From an uncultured Dorea sp. (GTDB lineage Bacteria; Bacillota; Clostridia; Lachnospirales; Lachnospiraceae), in the NCBI GenBank assembly GCA_910584575.1, contig CAJUBG010000029.1, positions 1 through 46,020 on the forward strand: a DNA stretch of 46,020 nucleotides, read 5' to 3'. Under the pieces are notes generated by a model, which saw only the letters and a program-made list of their open reading frames with translations, did not search any database and was not told the DNA's origin. Shown here in pieces: positions 8,681-16,968 of the stretch (positions within the stretch are counted from its first letter, which is position 1; each line of letters starts with the position of its first letter). A program made the translations under genes and the position numbers.

Positions 8681-9556
8681 CTACATCAGGCTGCCAAAGA
8701 GCAGGTCCGTCTGCGGAAGCCGTTTATTATCAAGAGCCGCAGCCGGAGTAAAGGTCATTTCCCCAAAACGCACGCCTCTCTGCGTCAGATACAAATCCAC
8801 GCGCACAAAGGGAAAGCCCGCACTCAGCCTGTCGGCAATCTGAAACGCCTCCGAAATCCCCGAAGGCCTGGGGAGTGAAAAATCCTCCGGCGCATTCACC
8901 GAGTCACGGTTGATGCGCATAAGCCTGAATTCTCTGTCAAAAAAATAGAAACGGGGCCAGCCCTCCTCTCTCCCCACGCACACCATGACACAATAGGCAT
9001 TGCCGTGAAAACAATAAAACTTATAGTCATCCGGCGGCGTTTTGTCTTTGCCGCCGATATATTCCTCCACAATGATTTTCTTTGGGACTCCCCGATACTG
9101 TAATTCAGAAAAATAAGCCCAGAACGGCTCTCTCCCCCACCTTTCCAGCTTTTTTTCTGCCGCCGCAGTATCAAGCTCTCCTTTGGACTCACAGATGAGA
9201 TTGTAGCCGCAGCCAAAATTCCATTTCACGGCAAAGCTCTCAGGAAGGCTGTCCCAATCAATCTCCCCTGGTGTGTCATATACTGCCAGAAGCTCATTCA
9301 GACAGCCCGAAAGCCCACAGTCCCTCACATACTCCCGTACCCGGTATTTATCCGCGCACTGTCTTACCAGCTCGTTTTTTCCAAAATCCTCTAGTTTTAA
9401 TTTGAGAAGTTTTTCATTGAGTGTCTCCGGAGTCTTAAGATTTGGCAGACGTCCGAATTTCTTAAGGAAAAGAAGCTTTGTGTTCAAACGGGGCGACACA
9501 TAAGAAAGGAATATATAAAATGCCTTGGTTGTCTTGCTGATTCTTTTTTTCTTCAC
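8681..9556 (-). CDS. TupA-like ATP-grasp protein
   Basis: 291-aa protein of the TupA-like ATP-grasp family, named for teichuronopeptide synthesis in alkaliphilic Bacillus, where polyglutamate and glucuronate are joined. Typical features are a basic N-terminus, the ETLNEKLLKLKL segment, the DKYRVREYV helix, KWNFGCGYNLI, IIVEEYIGG, DYKFYCFHG, and the C-terminal FPFVRVDLY…FGEMTFTPAA. It overlaps the preceding glycosyltransferase by 4 bp (ATGA), so the two are probably co-translated. It likely links an amino acid or peptide to a sugar acid. Confidence 0.82.
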   Translation of the reverse strand: MKKKRISKTTKAFYIFLSYVSPRLNTKLLFLKKFGRLPNLKTPETLNEKLLKLKLEDFGKNELVRQCADKYRVREYVRDCGLSGCLNELLAVYDTPGEIDWDSLPESFAVKWNFGCGYNLICESKGELDTAAAEKKLERWGREPFWAYFSELQYRGVPKKIIVEEYIGGKDKTPPDDYKFYCFHGNAYCVMVCVGREEGWPRFYFFDREFRLMRINRDSVNAPEDFSLPRPSGISEAFQIADRLSAGFPFVRVDLYLTQRGVRFGEMTFTPAAALDNKRLPQTDLLFGSLM

Positions 9557-10434
9557 GGTTTTTCCTCCCCGCCCGCTTCAAGAATCAATTCCTCCGCTGC
9601 TTTTAAGGAATCTAAAAGACATTCTATCACAAATTTCGAGCGTTTCACAATGGATTTATATTCCTGTTTGGAAGCCACGTACTGATAATGCAGTACCGAG
9701 ATTGACGGGTCATAGCGTATGACATTTCCCTGCTGCCGGCACAGCCACTCCAGAATCTCCATCTCATAATACATGTAGGTCTTGGGATAGAACGGCTCTG
9801 GGTGGGCCGCCAGATACCGGCTGGAAAAGATGACGCATGAGCCATGGAGGACAACCCCCTCTGCCGAAACCGAAGAATCAATCCTCTGCTTCGCCCTCTG
9901 CCGCCGCTGTACCCGTTTCCAGATGGCAGGACTGTTCTTCTCGCCGCTGCTTAAAAGAAGCAGGATGGGATTGCTGCTTTTCTTCACCTTCGCATACTTC
10001 CTTCTCACCGATTCCAGCGTACAGCCGCAAAGGCTCTTAGGGCTCTGGTGAATCCCCGAAAAGACGGAGAGTATATCCGGCCCAAGGACGTCGAAGGGAT
10101 GCTCTCTAAAAATCCCGCCAATTCGCGCCGCGAAATCCTTCTGCATAATTTCTACATCATTGTTCAGAACAACCACAAAATCCGGCTCAAGATGGTCGCA
10201 CACCCAACGAAGCCCCAGGTTATTGCCCCTGGCAAATCCGGCGTTCTCCTGATTCAGCAGAACGGTAATCTGCTCTTTTCCCGCATATTCTTCTGCCAAA
10301 AGCCTGCCTGTGCCGTTGGGAGAAGCGTTATCTACGATTACAATGTGGTTGCTGCCCTCCAGGGCCTCGATTCTCTCCACACAGGTTCTTGTCATATCTA
10401 TGGCGCGGTAATGCAGTATAACAAACGCTGTCAT
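9553..10434 (-). CDS. family 2 glycosyltransferase (rhamnosyltransferase-like)
   Basis: 293-aa GT-A fold enzyme. The N-terminus FVILHYRAIDMT, IVIVDNASPNGTG, LLNQENAGFARGNNLG and VVLNNDVEI is the pattern of GT2 enzymes related to rhamnosyltransferases; NND replaces the classic DxD. No membrane segment is visible, so it acts in the cytoplasm on a nucleotide sugar. It overlaps both neighbours by 4 bp, placing it firmly in the operon. Donor and acceptor are unknown. Confidence 0.85.
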   Translation of the reverse strand: MTAFVILHYRAIDMTRTCVERIEALEGSNHIVIVDNASPNGTGRLLAEEYAGKEQITVLLNQENAGFARGNNLGLRWVCDHLEPDFVVVLNNDVEIMQKDFAARIGGIFREHPFDVLGPDILSVFSGIHQSPKSLCGCTLESVRRKYAKVKKSSNPILLLLSSGEKNSPAIWKRVQRRQRAKQRIDSSVSAEGVVLHGSCVIFSSRYLAAHPEPFYPKTYMYYEMEILEWLCRQQGNVIRYDPSISVLHYQYVASKQEYKSIVKRSKFVIECLLDSLKAAEELILEAGGEEKP

Positions 10435-11318
10435 GCTTCCTTCTCCCTTTCGCTTACCCTTCCTTTGTTCCAGAACATAGCCCGAAGGCTGTCCGCCATC
10501 CAGTATCCAAGGTCATAAAAACTGCGGCTTAAGCCGAAGCTTTTTTTAAAATGAACCGCCGCCAGCGCGGGGTCTGTCTGATGCACCCGTTTTCCGAGAC
10601 GCCGGTTCATCACCGCCTCGCTTTTTGGATACTGCATGTACAACTCCTCATGCTTATTGTGCAGATGCAGAAGATGGGGATAGGATTTTACCCTGGAGGA
10701 GATACTGTCCGCGCCCACCTCTGACTCCACTAAAGCCTCCGGCAGATAGCACAGTGAAAAACTCCTTGCGGCGCGGATACCAAAGTCCCAGTCCTGATAA
10801 CGCCGGATATTCTCATCAAACTTTAACTGCTCCCACACCTTTTTATGCATCAGCATCGTCTGGGTGCTGGCCCTGTTTTCGGCAAGGAATTCCTCCAACG
10901 CGTGTTCAGGATGAAAGGGGTGCACCGGATAATAGAAGCGGCTTCCCTCAGAGATACGGTTCATTCCGCAGAAGCACATATCTGCGCCGTCAGACAAAAG
11001 CAGCTCATACTGCCTTTCAAGCTTATCCGCATGCCACACATCGTCGCTGTCCTGGTACGCAAGAAGCTCTCCTTTTGCCCGCCTTGCGCCGTAATTTCTG
11101 GCATAGCAGGCCCCCTGGTTCGTCTCATATCTCAGGTAGCGAAGGCGGGAATCCTCAAAATCTTCAAAAAGCTTCTCCGTGCCGTCTGTGGATGCGTCGT
11201 CCACCACAAGCACCTCTATATTTTTATAGCTTTGGCTAAGAACGCTTTCGATACACTTCGGAAGCTTCTCTTTTCTGTTGTATGTTGGAATGATTACCGA
11301 AATCATCTTTTGTTCCAT
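10431..11318 (-). CDS. family 2 glycosyltransferase
   Basis: 295-aa GT2 enzyme beginning SVIIPTYNRKEKL, with LVVDDASTDGT, NQGACYARNYGA and the metal-binding YQDSDDVW (DxD equivalent) near residue 90. This N-terminal half is canonical. The C-terminal 100 residues are variable and may bind the acceptor. The start has GGAG eight bases upstream. It lies 5 bp after the pyruvyl transferase gene and overlaps the next glycosyltransferase by 4 bp. Two glycosyltransferases with no polymerase or flippase suggest a short side chain or modification of a polymer made elsewhere. Confidence 0.85.
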   Translation of the reverse strand: MEQKMISVIIPTYNRKEKLPKCIESVLSQSYKNIEVLVVDDASTDGTEKLFEDFEDSRLRYLRYETNQGACYARNYGARRAKGELLAYQDSDDVWHADKLERQYELLLSDGADMCFCGMNRISEGSRFYYPVHPFHPEHALEEFLAENRASTQTMLMHKKVWEQLKFDENIRRYQDWDFGIRAARSFSLCYLPEALVESEVGADSISSRVKSYPHLLHLHNKHEELYMQYPKSEAVMNRRLGKRVHQTDPALAAVHFKKSFGLSRSFYDLGYWMADSLRAMFWNKGRVSEREKEA

Positions 11319-11323
11319 CCTTC

Positions 11324-12160
11324 TTACTCCTTTGTCACTGGAAATGGGAACACTTCCTTAAGCGCCCTCTTTTTCTCCAAAACCGCCTCCTGACGGATTG
11401 TGTACCTGCCTTCAACCATGGAAAGCTCTGGAACCCTTTCCGTCCGCAAATCATAGGGCGTGTGCGTCATACCATAAGCGGAATAATAGTCGTCAAATTT
11501 ATAGCCGTCGCCTAACAGCCTGTCGCCAAATACTATGTGCAGATTGGGAATACCCAGGCTGTCCGCCACAATCAGTCCGTGCAGGCTGCTTGAGAGAATA
11601 CATCTGCATCTTGCAATCTCCTCAATTACCTTCATAGGCTCATCCTTTACATTGATGAACCTGCCGGCATATTTTTCAACAAGCTCTGACACCCTGGGGT
11701 CCTTCAAATCACAGAGATGGGGGATAATCCCTACGTCGTAGCATTTCTCCGGCTTAACCTCCAAAAGCTCAGACGCCAGAAGCCCCGCGTCGGACGTGGG
11801 AATATCCAGTGTTCTCCCTGTCATTTTCTCTACCCTTTTCCTCGTCAGCTCTCCTCTGACCGCACAGAAATCCATGTCTCTCTTAAAGAATATTCCTTCA
11901 CAGTCCGAGTAATTGATAAAGCCGGTTCCCCAGATTGACACATGCGGGCTTAAAAGCCCATTGATTCTCTGTCTGATTCGCATGGGGAAGGTCCCATGCA
12001 GGGTATACATCCCCAGACAGCTTCCAATGGCGCACAGATCTCCCTCCAGAAAAGAACAGCGCACGACCTCATATCCAAAACATTTCTCAAGAATCAGCTC
12101 ATTCAACTGATCTCCCATATTGTGGAGTTTGGTATAATAGACCTTAATCTGCTTTGCCAT
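11324..12160 (-). CDS. polysaccharide pyruvyl transferase family protein
   Basis: 278-aa member of the polysaccharide pyruvyl transferase family, which adds a pyruvate ketal from phosphoenolpyruvate to sugars of capsules and secondary wall polymers. The N-terminus IKVYYTKLHNMGDQLNELIL and the C-terminal SSSLHGLIVADSLGIPN are the two family hallmarks. The protein is a little shorter than typical members but has both ends. It is the gene immediately before the two glycosyltransferases (5 bp gap). Confidence 0.85.
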   Translation of the reverse strand: MAKQIKVYYTKLHNMGDQLNELILEKCFGYEVVRCSFLEGDLCAIGSCLGMYTLHGTFPMRIRQRINGLLSPHVSIWGTGFINYSDCEGIFFKRDMDFCAVRGELTRKRVEKMTGRTLDIPTSDAGLLASELLEVKPEKCYDVGIIPHLCDLKDPRVSELVEKYAGRFINVKDEPMKVIEEIARCRCILSSSLHGLIVADSLGIPNLHIVFGDRLLGDGYKFDDYYSAYGMTHTPYDLRTERVPELSMVEGRYTIRQEAVLEKKRALKEVFPFPVTKE

Positions 12161-12185
12161 CCCGCGTGCCCTCCTTTTCGCCTTG

Positions 12186-13238
12186 TCAGAGCTTCAAAAC
12201 CACCTTCTCGAAGCGTCTGTCAACCTCAAACCCAATCCCATGTACCGCGTCAAACAAGGGCTGATAGCCGTACCCTTGCGTTATACTGCCAAATCCGGAA
12301 TACTGTGCAGTAGTAAAGCCCGGAATCGTATTCGCCTCCACAAGCATAGGGCCCTCTCCCGTAATCGCAACATCCCATCCGATATTGGAAATCTTACTGG
12401 CCAGAGGAACCACCTTACGCATCATCGCAATCGTTTCCTCCCAGAAGGGAAGCATAACTCCCCGAAATGCCTTACCCGTGACAGGATGAGTCTCATACTC
12501 CACCATCTCATTCTGGTCCACCGCCTGGGTAAGCACCTCCCCTGTCCGTATGTCCACCATGGAGGTCAGCGCGTCCTGACAGCCGTTAGAAATCTCATTC
12601 TGGTGCGCCACCGTAAGCACAGGGGCGAACAGAAAGCTGCCCTGGGGCGAACACACAGAGTAAAAACGAATCACGCTCACAGCCTTAGGATACAGCTCGC
12701 TTAAGACCTCATTCTGACAGATGTACTCCTCCACGATTCCGTTTCCCTCGCTGCGGATACATTCCAGGGCTTCGTCAATCTCCTGTGCCGTCGTCACCGG
12801 AAGGACGCGAATCCCTTTCCCCATCCCCTTGCAATTCGGTTTGTAGACCACATGGCCGCCATTTTCCCCCAGTCTTTTAAGCAAATCCCCATCAACCTCC
12901 GATGCCTGCGCGCACCGGCGTCCATAGAACTCTGCAAATACTTTTGAGAAAATGTATTTATTCATAAGCATACCGATATAGCGTCTGTCCGTAAACATTT
13001 TGCGGAATTCCATACGAGTCCACAGCGTTGAAACGGTCTTTTTCTGTTCAGGCGAAAGGTCATAGTGGCCAATCCACTCATATTCACCAAAGGAGATATG
13101 ATTCAGCTTCTTTGCCTGAAGGATATCCTGCAAAACCTCCTTTGGATTCTTCCCGTATCTCCCTGCGTAATCCTCCGCGAATTCCCGTATGTATTTTCTT
13201 GAGGTAATCATCCTTCTTATATCCGATAGCTGCCCCAT
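12186..13238 (-). CDS. sugar-transfer associated ATP-grasp protein
   Basis: 350-aa ATPgrasp_ST protein. Motifs are VVYKPNCKGMGKGI (lysine and glycine-rich loop), IVEEYICQNE, AVSVIRFYS and GWDVAITGEGPMLVEAN. The conserved loop residues all look intact, so it is probably active. It follows the next ATP-grasp gene by 54 bp and precedes the pyruvyl transferase by 25 bp. Four homologues of this family in one run, each only moderately similar to the others, suggest different substrates rather than recent duplication. Confidence 0.8.
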   Translation of the reverse strand: MGQLSDIRRMITSRKYIREFAEDYAGRYGKNPKEVLQDILQAKKLNHISFGEYEWIGHYDLSPEQKKTVSTLWTRMEFRKMFTDRRYIGMLMNKYIFSKVFAEFYGRRCAQASEVDGDLLKRLGENGGHVVYKPNCKGMGKGIRVLPVTTAQEIDEALECIRSEGNGIVEEYICQNEVLSELYPKAVSVIRFYSVCSPQGSFLFAPVLTVAHQNEISNGCQDALTSMVDIRTGEVLTQAVDQNEMVEYETHPVTGKAFRGVMLPFWEETIAMMRKVVPLASKISNIGWDVAITGEGPMLVEANTIPGFTTAQYSGFGSITQGYGYQPLFDAVHGIGFEVDRRFEKVVLKL

Positions 13239-13292
13239 CTCATGTCCCTCTTAATTTTCATCTATCTGTTTCTTTGCGTTTGCAAATTAAGC

Positions 13293-14378
13293 CTACATCT
13301 GCGCAATCAATGCCTCCAGCTCATGCCTCCGGCCTTTTTTCTCAACCATCTGCATGGCTCCCATCTGCGCCGTACAGTTTGCCTCCACCATACACCAGCC
13401 CCTGTCTTTGCTGTACGCCAGGTCCCAACCGCAATAATGGTTATCCGGAATCATCATTGCGGCTCTCTTTACCATGGACACAGCGGCATCCCATTCCGGA
13501 ATCTGGAATCCCTGGAACTTGATTCCACTGTCCGGATGGCACTCAAAACTATGTCCTTTTTTGTCTGCACCATCAGTATATATCATACCGGTTTGCGGGT
13601 CAATAAGCGCGCTGACTCCTCCGGCGCTAAAATTATCCACAAAACTTCCATCCCTTCCCATTCTTAAAGAAGGATGAAACAACTGTATCTCCGGTTCGCC
13701 CTCGGCATTTTTAATAATCACCGTAGGTATCCGGAGGGTATTGACTGAGCCAGGGTGGATACACGCCATTGCTTCTCCCTGTTCAATCAGTTCTTCTATA
13801 ACAACGCCGTTCTTCCGGTAGCGCGCATGGGCATCCTCCACCGAATCGTACATGGCGATATTTTCGATTCTCACAGCAGTACCAAAAGCCGCATACACTG
13901 GCTTCACCACATAATTTACGTGGCGGGCTGCAAATTCTTCTAAATTCTTTAAATTTTCCTCAGTCGGCTCCTCATTCTTTTTGACGCGGATAACCTCACG
14001 CTTGAACATGTCCTCAAATTTCTTATAAGTCCTGTATTTATTTTCCAGAAGGTCTGTATTCTTCTTAAGATTCATGCGTGGGTAGAAGCTCATCCGTATC
14101 CCCTCTGTGATAAAAGAGCCTCTGTATTCCGGACTCTTTTCTTCTTCATACCCAAATAGGAAATATTCACTGTAATATGAGCCATATTTAAAAAGGCTGC
14201 GAATCATATCCCGACGCAGAGAACGCAGATAACGCCGGTCTTCAAACACCTCCGGCCCTCTGTATTTTTCAATAATTTCGTCCATTTCCTCCCGTTTACG
14301 GTGATAATAATATGCTTTACGGTACCATGTCTCGAAACGGATTTTTTTGTATATTTTTCTGCGAAGATTGCGCAGCAT
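13293..14378 (-). CDS. sugar-transfer associated ATP-grasp protein
   Basis: 361-aa ATPgrasp_ST protein, first of the glycan genes after baiE. The N-terminus is strongly basic and aromatic (RKIYKKIRFETWYRKAYYYH) and may touch the membrane or a polyanionic acceptor. ATP-grasp motifs: NYVVKPVYAAFGTAV, VIEELIEQGE, HPGSVNTLRI, MGRDGSFVDNFSAGG and GWDLAYSKDRGWCMVEANC. An AGGGGGCG ribosome binding site precedes the ATG. The 88-bp gap back to baiE holds a hairpin without a T run, so read-through is possible but not shown. Confidence 0.8.
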   Translation of the reverse strand: MLRNLRRKIYKKIRFETWYRKAYYYHRKREEMDEIIEKYRGPEVFEDRRYLRSLRRDMIRSLFKYGSYYSEYFLFGYEEEKSPEYRGSFITEGIRMSFYPRMNLKKNTDLLENKYRTYKKFEDMFKREVIRVKKNEEPTEENLKNLEEFAARHVNYVVKPVYAAFGTAVRIENIAMYDSVEDAHARYRKNGVVIEELIEQGEAMACIHPGSVNTLRIPTVIIKNAEGEPEIQLFHPSLRMGRDGSFVDNFSAGGVSALIDPQTGMIYTDGADKKGHSFECHPDSGIKFQGFQIPEWDAAVSMVKRAAMMIPDNHYCGWDLAYSKDRGWCMVEANCTAQMGAMQMVEKKGRRHELEALIAQM

Positions 14379-14418
14379 TTCTCTCGCCCCCTAATCAGAT
14401 ATATATTTTGTTTCGCAA

Positions 14419-14453
14419 ATATGCCGCCATACCAGACAGGCACAGCGGCATAT
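14419..14453 (-). promoter_or_regulatory. hairpin after baiE
   Basis: ATATGCCGC (14419-14427) and GCGGCATAT (14445-14453) form a perfect 9-bp stem just past the baiE stop. On the transcribed minus strand the 3' side reads TTGCGAAAC, not a U tract, so this is not a standard terminator. It may protect or stall the mRNA between the bai and glycan segments. Confidence 0.5.
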
Positions 14454-14466
14454 GTAGCTGTTTACA

Positions 14467-15021
14467 TTAATCTTCTTTTACGGTTTTTCTCTTGGCAATT
14501 TTCTTTTTCTTCGTAGACGGACGGAACATACTGATACGTACCCTGTGTGTTGAGTCGCGCTGGAATGACTCCTCATACACGCGGATATATCCGGTATCCT
14601 GAATCAGCCACTGTCCGTCAATCTTCACATACTTATCTGTGTAGATTGCAGAGCCTTTGATTTCCAGACCTTCATACGGGTCGCCCTTATCAAAGATCAG
14701 CTCGTCGCGCAGATACCATTTACCGTAAGCAACGGTATCGCTCTCAAACCAAATCTGCGGATTATGTCCCTGGTGAAGTGTAACCTCTGTCTTTGGCATG
14801 GTACTGGAAATATAATCCGTAACCTCTTTCGGTCCATGGAATTTCAGTTTTCCATCAGAGTAGGAGGTCTCGATATCCGGCGCCATTGTAGACGCAAATG
14901 TCTCCCAATCCTTGGTATCCATGGCATACAAATACTTGCTTTTTAATTCTTTGATTGCCTGTACATCTTTTAATTGCTGTAACTCTTTTTCTAACGCTTC
15001 CAGACGTTCTTCAACAGTCAT
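14467..15021 (-). CDS. baiE: bile acid 7-alpha-dehydratase BaiE
   Basis: 184-aa SnoaL-fold protein matching BaiE, the rate-limiting 7-alpha-dehydratase of bile acid dehydroxylation, which removes water from 7-alpha-hydroxy-3-oxo-Delta4 intermediates. The residues known as catalytic in BaiE fall at the same numbers: Tyr30, Asp35 and His83. Asp106 is also kept, and the Arg of GYIRVYE is Arg147, one later than in C. scindens because of a one-residue insertion. The N-terminus MTVEERLEALEKELQQLKD is BaiE-like. It follows baiCD by 24 bp, the same pair order as in C. scindens. Oddity: a lysine-rich C-terminal tail (about 18 residues, TKKKKIAKRKTVKED) makes it longer than the roughly 166-aa family members. 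Overall identity to C. scindens BaiE is, from memory, only about half. Confidence 0.88.
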   Translation of the reverse strand: MTVEERLEALEKELQQLKDVQAIKELKSKYLYAMDTKDWETFASTMAPDIETSYSDGKLKFHGPKEVTDYISSTMPKTEVTLHQGHNPQIWFESDTVAYGKWYLRDELIFDKGDPYEGLEIKGSAIYTDKYVKIDGQWLIQDTGYIRVYEESFQRDSTHRVRISMFRPSTKKKKIAKRKTVKED

Positions 15022-15045
15022 AACATTTCATTCCTTTCTGCGATA

Positions 15046-16968
15046 TTAAACGGCTCTGCCTACTGCATATGCGTCAGCCGTTGCGTCGATACCCATTCCA
15101 ACCTTCTTAGCATCGCCGATTACATCATAAGCGATACCTAACTCCTCACATTTTTCTGTCAGGGCCTCTGTCGGACGAGAGGTGGTTCCAATAGCAATTA
15201 CAAGTGTATCAAAGTGGCGGGTCTTTTCGCTGGTCTTTTTAGATTTATCTGTAAACTTGTATGTAATCTCATGATCTCCAATAGCTGTTACATTGCTGCG
15301 GATGCTCTTTTGAATTGTCTTGCCTGGATACTCGATATCCATGAACATGGTACGAAGCATACCCATCTTGTTGCCTACGCGCTTCTTATCCATTACGCGG
15401 ACATCCTTAACACCCTTTTCAATCAAATACTGAGCCGCCTCACATCCAATCATACCGCCGCCAAGAATCAGGACTTCACCCTTTGCCTCAACCTTTCCAT
15501 TCAGAACATCCTCTGCGGAAACAACGTCGGCGTTGTCAATTCCTGGAATCTCCGGCTTCACATACTCAGAACCGGTTGCAATGATTACATGATCCGGCTT
15601 CACTTCTGCGATAAGCTCTGGTGTTACAGTTGTATTCGTCTTAATCTCGATACCCATTCTCTTGCAGTTCTCAATCTCCCACAGAACAGCGTCCGTGAAG
15701 CCCTGCTTCTTAGGCGCCTTGCCTGCCAGTACGAATCTTCCGCCTGCGCTCTCGCCCGCTTCATAAACAGTCGGGTTGTGTCCGCGCTCTTTCAGAATCT
15801 CAGCGGTAACCAGGCCGCCGATTCCTCCGCCGATTACCATTACGTTCTTTGGAGTCTCAGCCTTCGGCATTCCTTCAAATTCCAGGCAAAGCCGTGGATT
15901 ACGCGTACAGGTAATGTGGGTAGCCTTGGGGTCGATAACCTTGTCGTAGCATCCTTCTGAACATCCGATACAGCGGCGGATCTCAGCGTCGCGTCCTTCT
16001 CTTGCCTTGGTACACCACTGATTATCAGCCAACTGTCCTCTGCCGACTGCGACCATATCAATCTTTCCGTCGCGGATTAACTCGTCTGCAAGAGCCGGCA
16101 TATTTACACGCCCAACACCGATAACCGGAATATTTACACCCTTCTTGATAGCAGTAATATTTTCCATATTAAAGCCTGGCTCAAGGTTGTACGGCGGAAC
16201 CTCATAAACGGTTGCAAGACTGCGCGCATTTCCTCTTGAAAGGTTGACTGCGTCTACGCCTGCCTCCTGGGCCCAGTTGATAAACTGGATGGTTTCCTCA
16301 ACCGTCGTATTCTTTGGAAGCATCTCGTCAATAGCATCCAGACGCATAATAAGCGGCATATCCTCCGGCATGTTTGCACGCATCTCACGGATAACCTCTA
16401 AGCTAAAGCGGCAGCGGTTCTCAAGGCTATCGTTGCCATACTCGTCTGTACGGTTATTCAGTGACGCATTCATGAATTCATGAGGCAGATATGTATGCGC
16501 GCTGTGGAACTCCAACGCGTCAAAGCCTGCTTCTACCGCATACTTCGCGGAAATACCAAACTGCTTTACGATCTCGTGGATACGCTCAACCGTAATATTA
16601 TCCGGTGTCTCTACCTTGTTTGTCTTGTCAAAGAATTCCTCCGGAACGAATCCGCCGTGCCAGATCTGTACTGCTGCTTTTCCGCCATTGTCGTGGATTG
16701 CCTTTGTAATCTTCGCAAGCTGCTCTCTGTGATGCTCATTATAAAGCCCAAGATAAATCGTTGCGTGACATTCCGGACAGATAGACGCAATCTCTACAAT
16801 GTTCAGTCCGCATCCCCCTGCTGCGATTGCCGCGTGATATCCCGGAAGATCCTCAGCTACATCATGCTTACCTTTCGCCATCTTTGTGGCCATACCCGGC
16901 AGAACAACTCGGTTTTTTAACTCAAGTCCTCTTAATTTAATAGGTGAAAACAATGCATCATAACTCAT
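15046..16968 (-). CDS. baiCD: BaiCD-like NADH:flavin oxidoreductase
   Basis: 640-aa flavoenzyme of the Old Yellow Enzyme / enoate reductase family. BaiCD handles the Delta4 double bond of 7-alpha-hydroxy-3-oxo bile acid CoA thioesters. The opening MSYDALFSPIKLRGLELKNR is close to C. scindens BaiCD. The barrel (1-360) carries EFHSAHTYLPHEF (153-165) and Fe-S cysteines 333, 336, 340 and 354. The FAD half has GGGIGG near 376 and ILGGGMIGCEAA. I chose the ATG at 16968 over one four codons upstream, because the GAGAGG site lies directly against the earlier ATG. Oddity: the highly conserved YGGS loop reads YGNDS at 177-181, a one-residue insertion. It is divergent from baiH across 391 bp and heads the long minus-strand run. 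Confidence 0.87.
   Translation of the reverse strand: MSYDALFSPIKLRGLELKNRVVLPGMATKMAKGKHDVAEDLPGYHAAIAAGGCGLNIVEIASICPECHATIYLGLYNEHHREQLAKITKAIHDNGGKAAVQIWHGGFVPEEFFDKTNKVETPDNITVERIHEIVKQFGISAKYAVEAGFDALEFHSAHTYLPHEFMNASLNNRTDEYGNDSLENRCRFSLEVIREMRANMPEDMPLIMRLDAIDEMLPKNTTVEETIQFINWAQEAGVDAVNLSRGNARSLATVYEVPPYNLEPGFNMENITAIKKGVNIPVIGVGRVNMPALADELIRDGKIDMVAVGRGQLADNQWCTKAREGRDAEIRRCIGCSEGCYDKVIDPKATHITCTRNPRLCLEFEGMPKAETPKNVMVIGGGIGGLVTAEILKERGHNPTVYEAGESAGGRFVLAGKAPKKQGFTDAVLWEIENCKRMGIEIKTNTTVTPELIAEVKPDHVIIATGSEYVKPEIPGIDNADVVSAEDVLNGKVEAKGEVLILGGGMIGCEAAQYLIEKGVKDVRVMDKKRVGNKMGMLRTMFMDIEYPGKTIQKSIRSNVTAIGDHEITYKFTDKSKKTSEKTRHFDTLVIAIGTTSRPTEALTEKCEELGIAYDVIGDAKKVGMGIDATADAYAVGRAV

Noticed and set aside
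12183..12704. 173-codon plus-strand frame
   Set aside because: Antisense to an ATP-grasp gene with clear motifs. The peptide is low in recognisable structure and rich in His/Arg, as shadow frames are.
15214..15960. 248-codon open frame on the plus strand
   Set aside because: Antisense to baiCD, which has intact Fe-S and FAD motifs in this stretch. Shadow frame.
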